Positions 44,954 to 54,189 are shown, counted from the stretch's first letter. The stretch is DNA of 64,000 nt from Bin55 sp965220235 (GCA_965220235.1 OZ244815.1:3612496-3676495), one strand, 5' to 3'. A program made the numbers and translations. The notes: a model not told the origin generated them from the sequence alone.

Positions 44954-45826
44954 TTAAGAGCTGAATCCAGCTTTGATCTCTTCAGCCAAATAGTCGTATC
45001 TAGTTCCGCAGAATTCACACGTTACCTGGATGCCTCCATTCTCGTCTGCTAACTCTTGCAACTCGTCGGACGAAATCGTTTCTAACGCCTTCGAACATCG
45101 CTCACGATCACACGAACACTCAAAACGCAGTCCCTTAGGATGATCCAATCGGATAGAGTCGTTAGGGAAGAGATCTCGAAGCAGTTCTTCGACTTCTTTC
45201 GAACCGAGTTCCCCTGGGTGAATCGTTCGAAACAGACTAACGAGTCTTACCCACTCAGCTTCGTCCTGCGCTAACGTCAAATCGGATGCGAGGTCCGCAC
45301 TGGGTAATCGTTGAAGAAAACACCCTGTTATTTCCTCCGTACTAGTATCAAGTGCGAACGTGGTGTTTAGTTGCTCACTGTTTTCGAAATAGTGCTCCAT
45401 GTTCTGTTCGAGCATTTCATGCTCGGTGCTGACCAATCCTTGATAAGACTCACCGTTCTTGAACTGCATGGTCAGCGCCATTCGGCTACTACCGATCAAT
45501 TCCTTGAAATTCATCTCCTCGTGGATAGGCTGCGGATCATCTTCGTTGAGACGTACGATCCCGCGTAGCGCTTCTTGACCTTGACATTCGGCGAACGCCG
45601 TTTTGATGGGACCGTCCCCTACGGCGTGAAGCGTTACGCCACCGTCATGCTTGATATTGTTGGCGATCAAAACGATAGTCGCCATCATTTCCCCTAACAG
45701 ACGCTTGGCAGCGTCGGGATACGGTCGTCCGTGTATTGCATCCGCCCAAACGCTATTCAATCGAACCCACATACCCCGCACCGGAGCTCTTACGAAATGG
45801 AAGCGACGTATTTGGTCGTGGTCCAA
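44954..45826 (-). CDS. hslO: Hsp33 redox-regulated chaperone
   Basis: A 290-residue chaperone that is activated by oxidation. The zinc-binding cysteines are CSCDRERC and CEFC near the C-terminus, in the CxC…CxxC pattern. The N-terminal DHDQIRRFHF and AVGDGPIKTA match the family. The start is a TTG; an in-frame stop lies two codons upstream, so no longer start is possible. It lies downstream of hsp20 on the same strand, separated by an intrinsic terminator, so it should have its own promoter. No σ32 site is seen before it. Confidence 0.93.
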   Translation of the reverse strand: MDHDQIRRFHFVRAPVRGMWVRLNSVWADAIHGRPYPDAAKRLLGEMMATIVLIANNIKHDGGVTLHAVGDGPIKTAFAECQGQEALRGIVRLNEDDPQPIHEEMNFKELIGSSRMALTMQFKNGESYQGLVSTEHEMLEQNMEHYFENSEQLNTTFALDTSTEEITGCFLQRLPSADLASDLTLAQDEAEWVRLVSLFRTIHPGELGSKEVEELLRDLFPNDSIRLDHPKGLRFECSCDRERCSKALETISSDELQELADENGGIQVTCEFCGTRYDYLAEEIKAGFSS

Positions 45827-45910
45827 CGGTCACAAGGAGTAATTAACAGCCGTTAGTGTAGCGTATCCGGTCTCGTATGAGAGATTCGTTAGATGTGCAC
45901 GCTGTTCGTA

Positions 45911-45950
45911 TTAAAAACGGCGCGCCGCATTGGTTGTCTGCGACGCGCCG
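45911..45950 (-). terminator. Intrinsic terminator of hsp20
   Basis: Read on the reverse strand, CGGCGCGTCGCA (45950–45939) pairs with TGCGGCGCGCCG (45929–45918) with one mismatch and a 9-base loop, and TTTTTAATA follows at once. This is a textbook intrinsic terminator about 65 bases after the hsp20 stop. Confidence 0.82.
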
Positions 45951-46015
45951 GTAATGGAGGTTGCTGCTGAGCGCTCGATCGGTTCCGTGACCTAAGCGCT
46001 CATGAGGAACTGGCT

Positions 46016-46450
46016 TTAAACCTTGACCTCAATGCGTTTCGGCAAGACCTCTTCCGGTTTCTTGATCGTAATGGTTAGAACGCCGTCTTTGGCGACAGCG
46101 CTGACATCATCACTCGTCGAATGAGAAGGTAGCCGAACAACGCGCTTAAACGAGCCCGACACGCGTTCAAAACTTCGATACGTACCGTCCTCATCATTCG
46201 ACTTCCGTTCTAATTTACGAGATCCAGAAATCTTCAGATGGCCGTCATCGAGCGTTACTTCGATATCTTCACTCTTTACACCGGGTACATCCAAGTGAAA
46301 AACGTAGCTATCTGCGTTTTCCTTGATGTCTAATGCCGGTCGCCAGCTTGCGTTACTCTGATGACCCAAAATCGAATCATTCAACCAGCTGTTGAGCTGC
46401 TCAGGAAGCGCATCAAGCGGTCGCCAGGTGTTTAGTTGTACGATAGACAT
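46016..46450 (-). CDS. Small heat-shock protein, Hsp20/α-crystallin family
   Basis: A 144-residue holdase chaperone. The α-crystallin domain covers about residues 35–135 (RPALDIKENADSYVFHLDVP, GVKSEDIEVTLDDGHLKISG, AVAKDGVLTITIKK), and the C-terminal tail carries a PKRIEV version of the I-x-I/V anchor. The ATG at 46450 has AAAGGAAAG upstream. A longer frame back to 46552 runs through a σ32 promoter and is not the start. Heat-shock control is directly supported by that promoter. Confidence 0.93.
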   Translation of the reverse strand: MSIVQLNTWRPLDALPEQLNSWLNDSILGHQSNASWRPALDIKENADSYVFHLDVPGVKSEDIEVTLDDGHLKISGSRKLERKSNDEDGTYRSFERVSGSFKRVVRLPSHSTSDDVSAVAKDGVLTITIKKPEEVLPKRIEVKV

Positions 46451-46504
46451 GTTTTCTTTCCTTTTTGTTGTCATGCTAGTGGGATTAACCACTTCATACC
46501 TTCT

Positions 46505-46532
46505 AGATAGGGTCAGATTTGCCGTTTTCAAG
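46505..46532 (-). promoter_or_regulatory. σ32 (RpoH) heat-shock promoter of hsp20
   Basis: On the reverse strand CTTGAAA (46532–46526), a 13-base spacer and CCCTATCT (46512–46505) match the σ32 consensus CTTGAAA–N13/14–CCCCATNT with one or two differences. Transcription would begin near 46498, giving a leader of about 48 bases to the ATG at 46450. Confidence 0.8.
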
Positions 46533-46558
46533 CTATTGAACAAAAGAATCATTTGACA

Positions 46559-47848
46559 ATGGTCTACGCCCTCTATCGAGTGATATCCTCATTGTTGCCT
46601 CTTGTAGCAACGCTGAACTTATTTCGAAGATCTTGGAATGAGCGTGACTACAGGTCGCGTATCAGGGAAAGATTCGGGTTTACTCCACCAGAGATCCAAC
46701 AAGGCGCTGTCTGGATTCATACGGTTTCAGCCGGTGAGGTAATCGCCGCTGAAATGCTAGTAAATCAATTGCTCGACAGCTCCAGCACACTGCGCGTTTT
46801 GATGACCGCTACCACGCCTACTGGGTCTGCCGAAATCTCTCGAAGATTCGGAAACCGCGTCGATCATTGTTATGTGCCGTTTGACGCTAATCGCTGTATT
46901 CGGCGGTTTCTGCGGCGCGCTCGACCACAGGCGTTGATCCTCATGGAAACAGAACTGTGGCCAAACCTGCTCCGCATCGCGCGGCGTGAAGATATCGATG
47001 TGTGTTTGGTGAATGCGCGCTTAAGTGATCGCTCAGCGAAGCGATATGGCTTTGTACCTTCCTTGACCAAAATCATGCTGGACAGCATAACGACGATCGT
47101 CTCTCAATACGAAGATACTGCAACGCGTTTCGTTAACTTGGGCTACCCAAGTGAACAGATGCACGTAACAGGCAACATTAAGTTCGATTTGACCATTTCG
47201 GAAGAGACTCGGCGCAACACCGCATCACAACAGGAAAAATGGCGTGGTGAACGTCCATGTTGGATCGCCGCAAGTACCCATCCAGGGGAAGATGAAGTCA
47301 TTCTGGATGCTCACATCAATGCCCGTAAGGAATATCCGGACTTACTCCTAGTCCTAGCACCACGCCATCCGTACCGGGCGGAGGACATTCAAGCACTGGC
47401 GGAAGTACGGTCACTCACTTCAGTAAAGCTCTCCGAACCAATGCAAGCCGTCGACGTCTTGGTCGTCGATCAGATGGGGGTACTGCTTGAGATGTACGGA
47501 ATCGCCGACATCGCTTTCATCGGTGGGAGCCTACAAGGTACAGGAGGTCACAACCCGGTCGAACCCGCGGTGCTGGGCGTACCGATGCTCATGGGTACTG
47601 ACCGCATGAATTTCGAGGAAGTGTGCGAGCGGTTTGCAGATTCAGGGTGTTTGAGCGCCGTGCGAAATCGCGACGAATTAACGTCTCAGCTGCTCGAATT
47701 ACTCAATGATCCTGCCGAACGGCAACGTCAAGGTGACGCCGCGCGCCAAGTCGTCGATGCAAATCGAGGATCCGCGCAACAACAATTCAGAATCGTGCGC
47801 GAATGGCTGAACGCGATTAGTTCCCCGGTCTCCCACTCGCGCTCATGA
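46559..47848 (+). CDS. waaA: 3-deoxy-D-manno-octulosonic acid (Kdo) transferase
   Basis: An inner-membrane glycosyltransferase that adds Kdo to lipid A precursor in LPS core synthesis. An N-terminal hydrophobic anchor (YALYRVISSLLPLVATL) precedes the two GT-B lobes; VWIHTVSAGEV, LMETELWPNLL, WIAASTHPGEDE and FIGGSLQGTGGHNPVEPA are diagnostic WaaA blocks. The ATG at 46559 is preferred over a TTG two codons earlier. The last 32 bases overlap the end of tolC on the opposite strand. It is divergent from hsp20. Confidence 0.94.
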   Translation: MVYALYRVISSLLPLVATLNLFRRSWNERDYRSRIRERFGFTPPEIQQGAVWIHTVSAGEVIAAEMLVNQLLDSSSTLRVLMTATTPTGSAEISRRFGNRVDHCYVPFDANRCIRRFLRRARPQALILMETELWPNLLRIARREDIDVCLVNARLSDRSAKRYGFVPSLTKIMLDSITTIVSQYEDTATRFVNLGYPSEQMHVTGNIKFDLTISEETRRNTASQQEKWRGERPCWIAASTHPGEDEVILDAHINARKEYPDLLLVLAPRHPYRAEDIQALAEVRSLTSVKLSEPMQAVDVLVVDQMGVLLEMYGIADIAFIGGSLQGTGGHNPVEPAVLGVPMLMGTDRMNFEEVCERFADSGCLSAVRNRDELTSQLLELLNDPAERQRQGDAARQVVDANRGSAQQQFRIVREWLNAISSPVSHSRS

Positions 47849-49187
47849 TCTTCGTGACCGTGTCAGACGGGTCAATATATTGGTTGAGCTGCTGAAGATC
47901 TTCTGCCGATAAAGATCCAACCGTTTGCTTCAAACGTAGTCCGTTCAATACGTACGTATATCGGGATGTTGCGTATGCAAGGACGTTTTGATACAGGCGT
48001 TGTTGAGCCTGCAGAACTTCGACGATGTTTCGGGTACCCACCTCGTAGCCAGTTTGAGTCGCTTCTAATGCAGCTTGGCTCGATTGAATCGACTTATACC
48101 GAGCACTGACTCTATCCACGTCGCGTTGCACTAACCGGAACAGATTCCGGGTATCACGAGCAACCGTGAGCTGGGATTGAATGTACAACTGCTTTGCACG
48201 CTCCTGCTGCCAAGCAGAAGTTCGTGCTTGTGAAATATTGCGACCTCCACTAAATAGCGGTACGCTCGCACTGATACTTACGCTAGTGGTCGTCGATTGG
48301 TCTGTAAAGACTGACAAAGGGTCTTCACGATAGCTTTGTGAACCCGACAACCGCACCGTAGGTAGCAGGTAACTTAGTGACGCTCGTCTTGATTTTTTCG
48401 CCGCGTCCCATTGTGCTTTTGCTGATTGGATTTGAGGACTACCTGCCATCGCGGCACGTACCCATTCCTCTTCATCGATTGGTTGTGGACTCTCGATTGG
48501 TAGCTCGTCCGTTAACTTCCCCAATTCACTGTAATCCACTCCGGTGACAGTCCGCAATGATTCAAAAAAGATGCCGTGGTTACTCCTTGCTGACAAGGTA
48601 TCTACAACAGCCAAATCGTAACTAGCTGTAGCGTCTAGTACGTCTGTGATCGCAACTAAACCGACATCAAATCGTTGTTGCACTTGCTCAAGCTGCCGTT
48701 GCACCGCCTCTTCGGCCGCAACACTCGACTCTAGACTATCTTGGGCTTGCAACACATCGAGGTAAGCCTGTGCGACGCGTAGCACTAGTGCTTGTTCGGT
48801 CGCTACGAGGTCCCAATCAGCAGCTTTTATCTGATCTCGAAGCGCAAAGAACTGGAATATCGCCTGCGCGTTGAAGAGGGCTTGGTTGATACTAACGTTC
48901 CAACCGGCGTTTTCTGATTTGCCTTCTACGATGAAATCGCCTATTTCCGAATCGCCAGTTCCCCGCTTCCGCTCAAAATCGCTTTCGCCTTGATTCATAC
49001 TTGCGTTCACGGAAGGTAGTAAGAGACTCACGCCCGACCATAGGTTTTCGCCGGAAATCTTGTTGGCAGCGATGGCTCCCGCAAGAACCGGATCGTTTTC
49101 TAACGCGTCTCGATACGCTTGTTCCAAGTCGACTGCAAACGCACTACATCCTAGGATCGTCAAGAGACAGGCAAATGACCTTTTCAT
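47817..49187 (-). CDS. tolC: TolC-family outer-membrane channel protein
   Basis: A 456-residue outer-membrane efflux duct used by type I secretion and RND pumps. It has a signal peptide (MKRSFACLLTILGCSAFA), then DLEQAYRDALENDPVL and two similar halves with coiled-coil helices, and a C-terminal YVLNGLRLKQTVGSL. The ATG at 49187 gives the proper signal peptide and has GGAG upstream; a longer frame from 49235 does not. It is convergent with waaA, the two genes overlapping tail to tail. Confidence 0.93.
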   Translation of the reverse strand: MKRSFACLLTILGCSAFAVDLEQAYRDALENDPVLAGAIAANKISGENLWSGVSLLLPSVNASMNQGESDFERKRGTGDSEIGDFIVEGKSENAGWNVSINQALFNAQAIFQFFALRDQIKAADWDLVATEQALVLRVAQAYLDVLQAQDSLESSVAAEEAVQRQLEQVQQRFDVGLVAITDVLDATASYDLAVVDTLSARSNHGIFFESLRTVTGVDYSELGKLTDELPIESPQPIDEEEWVRAAMAGSPQIQSAKAQWDAAKKSRRASLSYLLPTVRLSGSQSYREDPLSVFTDQSTTTSVSISASVPLFSGGRNISQARTSAWQQERAKQLYIQSQLTVARDTRNLFRLVQRDVDRVSARYKSIQSSQAALEATQTGYEVGTRNIVEVLQAQQRLYQNVLAYATSRYTYVLNGLRLKQTVGSLSAEDLQQLNQYIDPSDTVTKIMSASGRPGN

Positions 49188-49243
49188 GAAGAAGGCGACT
49201 CCAAATTCGTTGCGGATTGACTCCGAGACCATCATGTGTGGAT

Positions 49244-49272
49244 CAAAAAAAATGTAACTATCCCTAGTTACA
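49244..49272 (-). terminator. Intrinsic terminator in the tolC 5' region
   Basis: On the reverse strand TGTAACTA-GGGA-TAGTTACA is a perfect 8-pair hairpin (49272–49253) followed at once by eight T (49252–49245). It points toward tolC and lies 57 bases before its start codon. It either stops antisense transcription coming from the rpoZ side, or attenuates a tolC transcript that starts between 49273 and 49341. Confidence 0.75.
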
Positions 49273-49341
49273 CGAAAATCGACGTCTCAACAGTCGCAGG
49301 AAATCGTTAAAATTCCGAGCCCTTTTCGCGCCCACACCAAC

Positions 49342-49611
49342 ATGGCCCGGATTACTGTCGAAGACTGCCTTGAACACGTTGAAAACCGATTCCAACTGGT
49401 TACTCTGGCAGCCGAGCGCGCACATCAATTCTATCTTTATAACGCTAGGCCACAAGTAGATCCCGAGAATGACAAGCCGACCGTAATCGCGTTGCGTGAA
49501 ATAGCTTCAGGGATGACCGTAGGCGGCATTTTGGATGATCTCGCCGAGTCGGATGCCTCGAGCGAGGACGATATAGATTCTCCGGATGGCAACGAAGCGA
49601 CCGACGAGTAG
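49342..49611 (+). CDS. rpoZ: RNA polymerase omega subunit
   Basis: An 89-residue subunit helping assembly of RNA polymerase and, in E. coli, forming part of a ppGpp site. MARITVEDCLEHVENRFQLV and ENDKPTVIALREIASG are signatures of omega. The C-terminal tail is strongly acidic. The spoT start codon lies inside its 3' end (26-base overlap), the same rpoZ–spoT pairing as in E. coli and Pseudomonas. Confidence 0.95.
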   Translation: MARITVEDCLEHVENRFQLVTLAAERAHQFYLYNARPQVDPENDKPTVIALREIASGMTVGGILDDLAESDASSEDDIDSPDGNEATDE

Positions 49612-51787
49612 TTCGTACTTCGTCGGTGTTCTCGCCGAACAAGCCCGATCTGACACACAAGCGGCTCCGTTCGAGCTTTCGGACCTAATTTCTAAACTGC
49701 GGTATCTGACCCCGCAACAAATCGCCGAAATCCGAGAAGCGTGTAAGTACGCTGAGAGGGCTCATGAAGGGCAAACGCGTAAGACTGGTCATTCTTACAT
49801 AACCCATCCTCTCGCTGTCGCCGGAATCCTTGCTGAGCTTGAAGCCGACCATGAAACCGTCATGGCAGGAGTACTTCACGACGTCATTGAAGACTGTAAT
49901 GTCACAAAGGAGACGCTCGAGACCCGGTTTGGGATAAAGGTCGCCAACATCGTCGATGGTGTAACCAAATTAGCGGAGTTCTCGTCCACGCAAGAGTTTC
50001 ACGCGACCAACATTCAGAGCATTGCACTTGCGACCGTAAAGGATCCTCGTGTGATCGTCGTGAAACTTGCCGATCGCCTCCACAACATGCGCACCCTTGC
50101 GGTCATCGATAAGGACAAGCGACTTGCCATAGCTACCGAGACACTTGAGATTTATGCACCGATTGCACAACGTCTTGGCATCTATGTCATCAAGAACGAG
50201 CTCGAAGACCTGGCCTTCGCCGCGAAAAATTCATTCCGTTCAGATCACATCACGTACGCGGTCGAACGTTTCGAGAATGCGAACGAAGACAACATCCGTG
50301 TCGTTCAAAGTCGCATTCAAGCACATTTCAATGAAATCGGTTTAGACGCTTCGATTAACTACCACTCGCCTCATCTCTACGCGATTTATCACAAGATGAA
50401 GCATGGGCCGATGACGTTCGACGAGGCAATGACATTCCTGAATTTCCGTGTGCTCACACACAGTACGGAAGACTGTTACCGCGCACTCGGCGCAGTTCAT
50501 CAGGTCTTCAAACCGAACACCCGCGGATTCCATGACTATATCGCGGCACGGAAGCACAATGGCTATCAGTCGTTGCATACACAAGTAATCGGTCCTCGCG
50601 GCAAACTGACCAAGATCCAGATCCGCACGCTTCAGATGGAAGAGTTTGCGAAACGCGGCATCACCACCATCCATCCCAATGCCATGGATACGAGTGTTGA
50701 AGGCTTAAACGAAGCACTGATGAAGTCTTTTGCCGACACCATCGAAGACATTCAGGATCATGCGGACAATGCGATCGATTTTGTCGCGAAGTTCAAACAC
50801 GATCTTGTACGAGATCGCATCTTGGTCTACACGCCGGACGGTGATGTCATCCATCTGCCGATTGGTGCAACGGTCATTGATTTCGCCTACTCGATCAGTA
50901 CGACGTTAGGCGCGCAATGCACGGGCAGCTATGTCGACAATCAACCAGCTCCCCTGTCCACCGTACTTGAAACTGGACAAACGGTCGATGTTCAGACCGA
51001 AAAGAGCTCGATGCCAAGTCCTGCGTGGCTTGATTACGCTATTACGCCGCGGGCACGAAACGCAATCAAGCGGCAGCTCGACCGAAGCAGCCACTCACTA
51101 GCCTTGAAGACGGGTCAGCGATTGCTTGATGCCGCGCTAGCACAAGCCGGGGTAACACTTGAAGACCTCGATTTTCGAAGCCATCGAAAAGTCTACAAGG
51201 ATCTAAACGTCAAACATCGCAATGAACTGCTGTTAGCCGTGGGTAGAGGACAGCTACAACCGCGATTTGCCGCGATGAAACTACTCTCGTCCGTTAAAGA
51301 CGAAACCCCCAGTATTTACCTCGAAGATGGTCTTTCAACGGTAGAGATAGTTAACCAAAAAATGAACGCCACCTTCGCAAACTGCTGTGGACCGGTACCT
51401 GGCGATCAGATCGTCGGACACGGAACCAGGCAAAAAGGGTTTGTAGTACATCGAAGGGCATGTGCGACGGCGAGAAGCGATAAAAAGGCTGATCGCGTGC
51501 CATTAACGTGGGGTGACACCAACGATGAAGAATTCTCGACTGGACTGATGATCTGGGTGACTGGCGAAAAAGACTCCATTTACAAGCTCGCGAGTGCGCT
51601 AAGACTCACGGACGCGAGTCTAATGCGAATGGACACCCTTCCAGAACAGGGGATCACCAACGCGGTTCGCGTCGAGATCAAAGTACGAAACTCCGACCAT
51701 TTAAAACGCGTTTCAAGCAATCTAAGACGTTCCCACTTCGTCGCAAAGGTGCAACGCCTCGGGAACCGCGCAGATACAGAGGAGTAA
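49586..51787 (+). CDS. spoT: SpoT-type (p)ppGpp hydrolase with a degenerate synthetase domain
   Basis: A 733-residue RelA/SpoT homologue: HD hydrolase (about 45–200), synthetase-fold domain (230–365), TGS (408–470) and C-terminal ACT. The hydrolase is intact: H74, HDVIED at 98–103, and KLADRLHNMRT at 160–170. The synthetase lacks its key residues: RxKH is HSPH (260–263), the catalytic Asp before xxxFRV is Thr283, RFKDYIA is GFHDYIA (314–320), and the Glu of EIQIRT is Lys343. So it should degrade but not make (p)ppGpp, as reported for Moraxellaceae SpoT. The ATG at 49586 gives a start within rpoZ. ridA follows after 3 bases. Confidence 0.95.
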   Translation: MATKRPTSSSYFVGVLAEQARSDTQAAPFELSDLISKLRYLTPQQIAEIREACKYAERAHEGQTRKTGHSYITHPLAVAGILAELEADHETVMAGVLHDVIEDCNVTKETLETRFGIKVANIVDGVTKLAEFSSTQEFHATNIQSIALATVKDPRVIVVKLADRLHNMRTLAVIDKDKRLAIATETLEIYAPIAQRLGIYVIKNELEDLAFAAKNSFRSDHITYAVERFENANEDNIRVVQSRIQAHFNEIGLDASINYHSPHLYAIYHKMKHGPMTFDEAMTFLNFRVLTHSTEDCYRALGAVHQVFKPNTRGFHDYIAARKHNGYQSLHTQVIGPRGKLTKIQIRTLQMEEFAKRGITTIHPNAMDTSVEGLNEALMKSFADTIEDIQDHADNAIDFVAKFKHDLVRDRILVYTPDGDVIHLPIGATVIDFAYSISTTLGAQCTGSYVDNQPAPLSTVLETGQTVDVQTEKSSMPSPAWLDYAITPRARNAIKRQLDRSSHSLALKTGQRLLDAALAQAGVTLEDLDFRSHRKVYKDLNVKHRNELLLAVGRGQLQPRFAAMKLLSSVKDETPSIYLEDGLSTVEIVNQKMNATFANCCGPVPGDQIVGHGTRQKGFVVHRRACATARSDKKADRVPLTWGDTNDEEFSTGLMIWVTGEKDSIYKLASALRLTDASLMRMDTLPEQGITNAVRVEIKVRNSDHLKRVSSNLRRSHFVAKVQRLGNRADTEE

Positions 51788-51790
51788 TCC

Positions 51791-52174
51791 ATGCAGTCCT
51801 ATGCAATCGACTCGAAGCATGCGCCAGAGCCGATCGGCCCTTACTCCCATATGGTTCGTGTCGGCGACATGCTTTACCTCTCTGGACAAATTGCATTGAA
51901 TCCCGATACGATGGCGCTCAATGCTGCTAACACCGAAACCGAAGTTAGGCAAGTCTTCAAGAACATCGAAGCCGTCTTGAAAGCAGGCGGTGCCGACCTC
52001 AATAACATCGTCAAACTCACCGTTTTTGTCACCGACTTAGGTCAGTTCGACAGCGTGAATGTGGTCATGAGCGAACTGCTGTCGCCACCTTATCCCGCAC
52101 GTTCAACGGTCCAAGTCGCAGCATTACCTCGAAATGCGACCGTCGAAGTCGAGGCTATCGCCGTCGCAAAATAG
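51791..52174 (+). CDS. ridA: RidA/YjgF reactive enamine/imine deaminase
   Basis: A 127-residue trimeric protein hydrolysing reactive enamines made by PLP enzymes such as threonine dehydratase. YLSGQIALNPDTM, NIVKLTVFVTDL and the substrate Arg in YPARSTVQVAALP followed by VEVEAIA are the family signature. It begins 3 bases after spoT and ends 9 bases before recG, so it belongs to the rpoZ–spoT–ridA–recG operon. Confidence 0.95.
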   Translation: MQSYAIDSKHAPEPIGPYSHMVRVGDMLYLSGQIALNPDTMALNAANTETEVRQVFKNIEAVLKAGGADLNNIVKLTVFVTDLGQFDSVNVVMSELLSPPYPARSTVQVAALPRNATVEVEAIAVAK

Positions 52175-52183
52175 CGCAATCCT

Positions 52184-54184
52184 GTGCCGTCCAACTTAGT
52201 CACGTCGATCTCCGGCGTTGGACCACAAGCCGCCGAACGCCTTAATCACCTTAGCATCAGGACGGTCACCGACCTCCTCCTCCACATGCCGCGGGACTAT
52301 CAGGACCGTACGCGGCGTACTTTTCTGCGTGATGTCACTGATGAGGAATGCGTTGTGCAGGGGACTATCGTCGATGTCGCGGAGTCTTACAAGAATCAGC
52401 GCGGTATGCAAGTGTTCTTTGAGGATGAGACGGGACGAGGCACCTTGCGCTTACTACACTACGGCTCGTATCAGAAAAACTCTTTTCGTATCGGCTCGTG
52501 GTTATACGTTTACGGTAAACCAGCATACGGTAAGACATTTATTCACCCTCAATACCGGGTATTTCATGAGAATCCTGGCGAGCCGACCGCCGAATATCGT
52601 CCAGTCTATCCGGCCACAGCGAGTATCAGTAGCGCTCGACTTGGCGCGTGGATTGTGCAGTCGCTTTCCGAAACCGCCTTCTTCCCGAAGTTCAAATACG
52701 ACGAGTTGACTCTAGAGGAAGCGGTCAGGGAAGTACACCAGCCTAAACCTCGCACCTACCCAGATTCAATGCAAGCCGCTTTCGCACGCGTCGTTTTTGA
52801 CGAAATGCTTGCGTTTACCCTCGTCCAACGACGTCAACGTCAACACAAAGACCGCGAAACCGACCCGTTACCTTCTGTCGAGGGACTTGAACAAAAATTA
52901 CTTAACGACCTTGGATTTGAACTGACAAGCGCACAAAAACGCGTTTCGGATGAAGTTCTTGCGGACCTCGCCAAACCAATCGCAATGCGCCGTCTGATCC
53001 AAGGCGATGTCGGTTCAGGAAAGACAGTGATCGCAGCGCTTGCAGCCATTCGCGCGGCGGAAAACGACGCGCAAACCGCGATCATGGCACCCACCGAATT
53101 GCTCGCCGAACAACATTACCAAGTATTCTCTGAGTGGCTGAGCCCGCTCGGCATCGAAGTCGGTCTTCTCACAAGTCGAATGCCAACGCGCCAACGACGA
53201 AGTCAACAAGATGCAATCACGAACGGTCATGCTCAGGTGGTCGTCGGTACCCACGCTCTGTTTCAAGAAAAGACTATCTTCAAACGATTGACTTTATCGA
53301 TCATTGATGAGCAACATCGGTTTGGTGTGCACCAACGAATGCAAATGACCGGGAAAGGCGAGAACGCCCACCAGCTTGTCCTTACCGCGACGCCAATACC
53401 AAGAACCCTCGCATTGACGATGTTCGGTGATCTAGCAGTCTCGACCATCGATGAGCTGCCGCCTGGAAGAACACCCATCCGGACCACCATTCACGCCAAC
53501 GACCGCCGGGAGGACGTCATTGCCGCGGTCGAACATCAACTAAGGAACGGACAGCAGGTTTATTGGGTGTGTGTGGCGATCGACGAGAATGAAGAAAACA
53601 ACCTATCCGCGAGTACGACGACGTTTGACGAACTGAAGGAGAGATTTACAAATATCGGCGTCGGACACGTCAACGGTCGCATGAAGGTCGATGAGAAAAA
53701 CGAAATCATGACCGCGTTCAGAGATGGCGAAGTACGACTATTGGTCGCAACAACCGTCATCGAAGTTGGGATCGACGTCGCAAATGCCACGGTCATGGTC
53801 ATCGAGAATGCGGAAAGGCTTGGGTTAGCACAGCTGCACCAGCTTCGCGGTCGAGTAGGACGTGGCGGTGAACAGAGTTTCTGCCTGCTGCTCTATCAAA
53901 CGCCGCTAGGTGGGTCCTCCAGAGAACGACTTGAGGCGATGCGAGGTTCGACCGATGGGTTCGAGCTAGCCGAGGTGGACCTAAAAACTCGGGGGATGGG
54001 ACAAATGTTTGGCAATCGACAGTCGGGTGTTGATCCGTTCCGAGTCGCCAGTCTTTCGTCGTTCGTCGAACGTTACGAGGAACTAGGCGAGGTATCCGAA
54101 AGGCTATTGAGAGAAAATCCATCGTTGGCGGATGAAATCATCGCGACGTGGACCCCTGAAGGGCAGGGTTATGCAGCGTCCTAA
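52184..54184 (+). CDS. recG: ATP-dependent DNA helicase RecG
   Basis: A branch-migration helicase acting on stalled forks and R-loops. The 666-residue protein has the N-terminal wedge domain (about 1–250), Walker A GDVGSGKT at about 274, the Walker B variant DEQHRFG, motif III TATPIPRTLAL, motif V with TTVIEVGIDV and motif VI QLRGRVGRG. It is slightly shorter than E. coli RecG (693). The start is a GTG. It is the last gene of the rpoZ operon and is convergent with the rubredoxin gene, 5 bases away. Confidence 0.95.
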   Translation: MPSNLVTSISGVGPQAAERLNHLSIRTVTDLLLHMPRDYQDRTRRTFLRDVTDEECVVQGTIVDVAESYKNQRGMQVFFEDETGRGTLRLLHYGSYQKNSFRIGSWLYVYGKPAYGKTFIHPQYRVFHENPGEPTAEYRPVYPATASISSARLGAWIVQSLSETAFFPKFKYDELTLEEAVREVHQPKPRTYPDSMQAAFARVVFDEMLAFTLVQRRQRQHKDRETDPLPSVEGLEQKLLNDLGFELTSAQKRVSDEVLADLAKPIAMRRLIQGDVGSGKTVIAALAAIRAAENDAQTAIMAPTELLAEQHYQVFSEWLSPLGIEVGLLTSRMPTRQRRSQQDAITNGHAQVVVGTHALFQEKTIFKRLTLSIIDEQHRFGVHQRMQMTGKGENAHQLVLTATPIPRTLALTMFGDLAVSTIDELPPGRTPIRTTIHANDRREDVIAAVEHQLRNGQQVYWVCVAIDENEENNLSASTTTFDELKERFTNIGVGHVNGRMKVDEKNEIMTAFRDGEVRLLVATTVIEVGIDVANATVMVIENAERLGLAQLHQLRGRVGRGGEQSFCLLLYQTPLGGSSRERLEAMRGSTDGFELAEVDLKTRGMGQMFGNRQSGVDPFRVASLSSFVERYEELGEVSERLLRENPSLADEIIATWTPEGQGYAAS

Positions 54185-54189
54185 CTCGA

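Noticed and set aside
46451..46552. N-terminal extension of hsp20 from 46552
   Set aside because: The σ32 promoter lies within this stretch, so the mRNA would start downstream of that start codon.
50342..50674. Reverse-strand frame of 110 codons within spoT
   Set aside because: It mirrors spoT codons, has no domain features and no ribosome binding site of its own.
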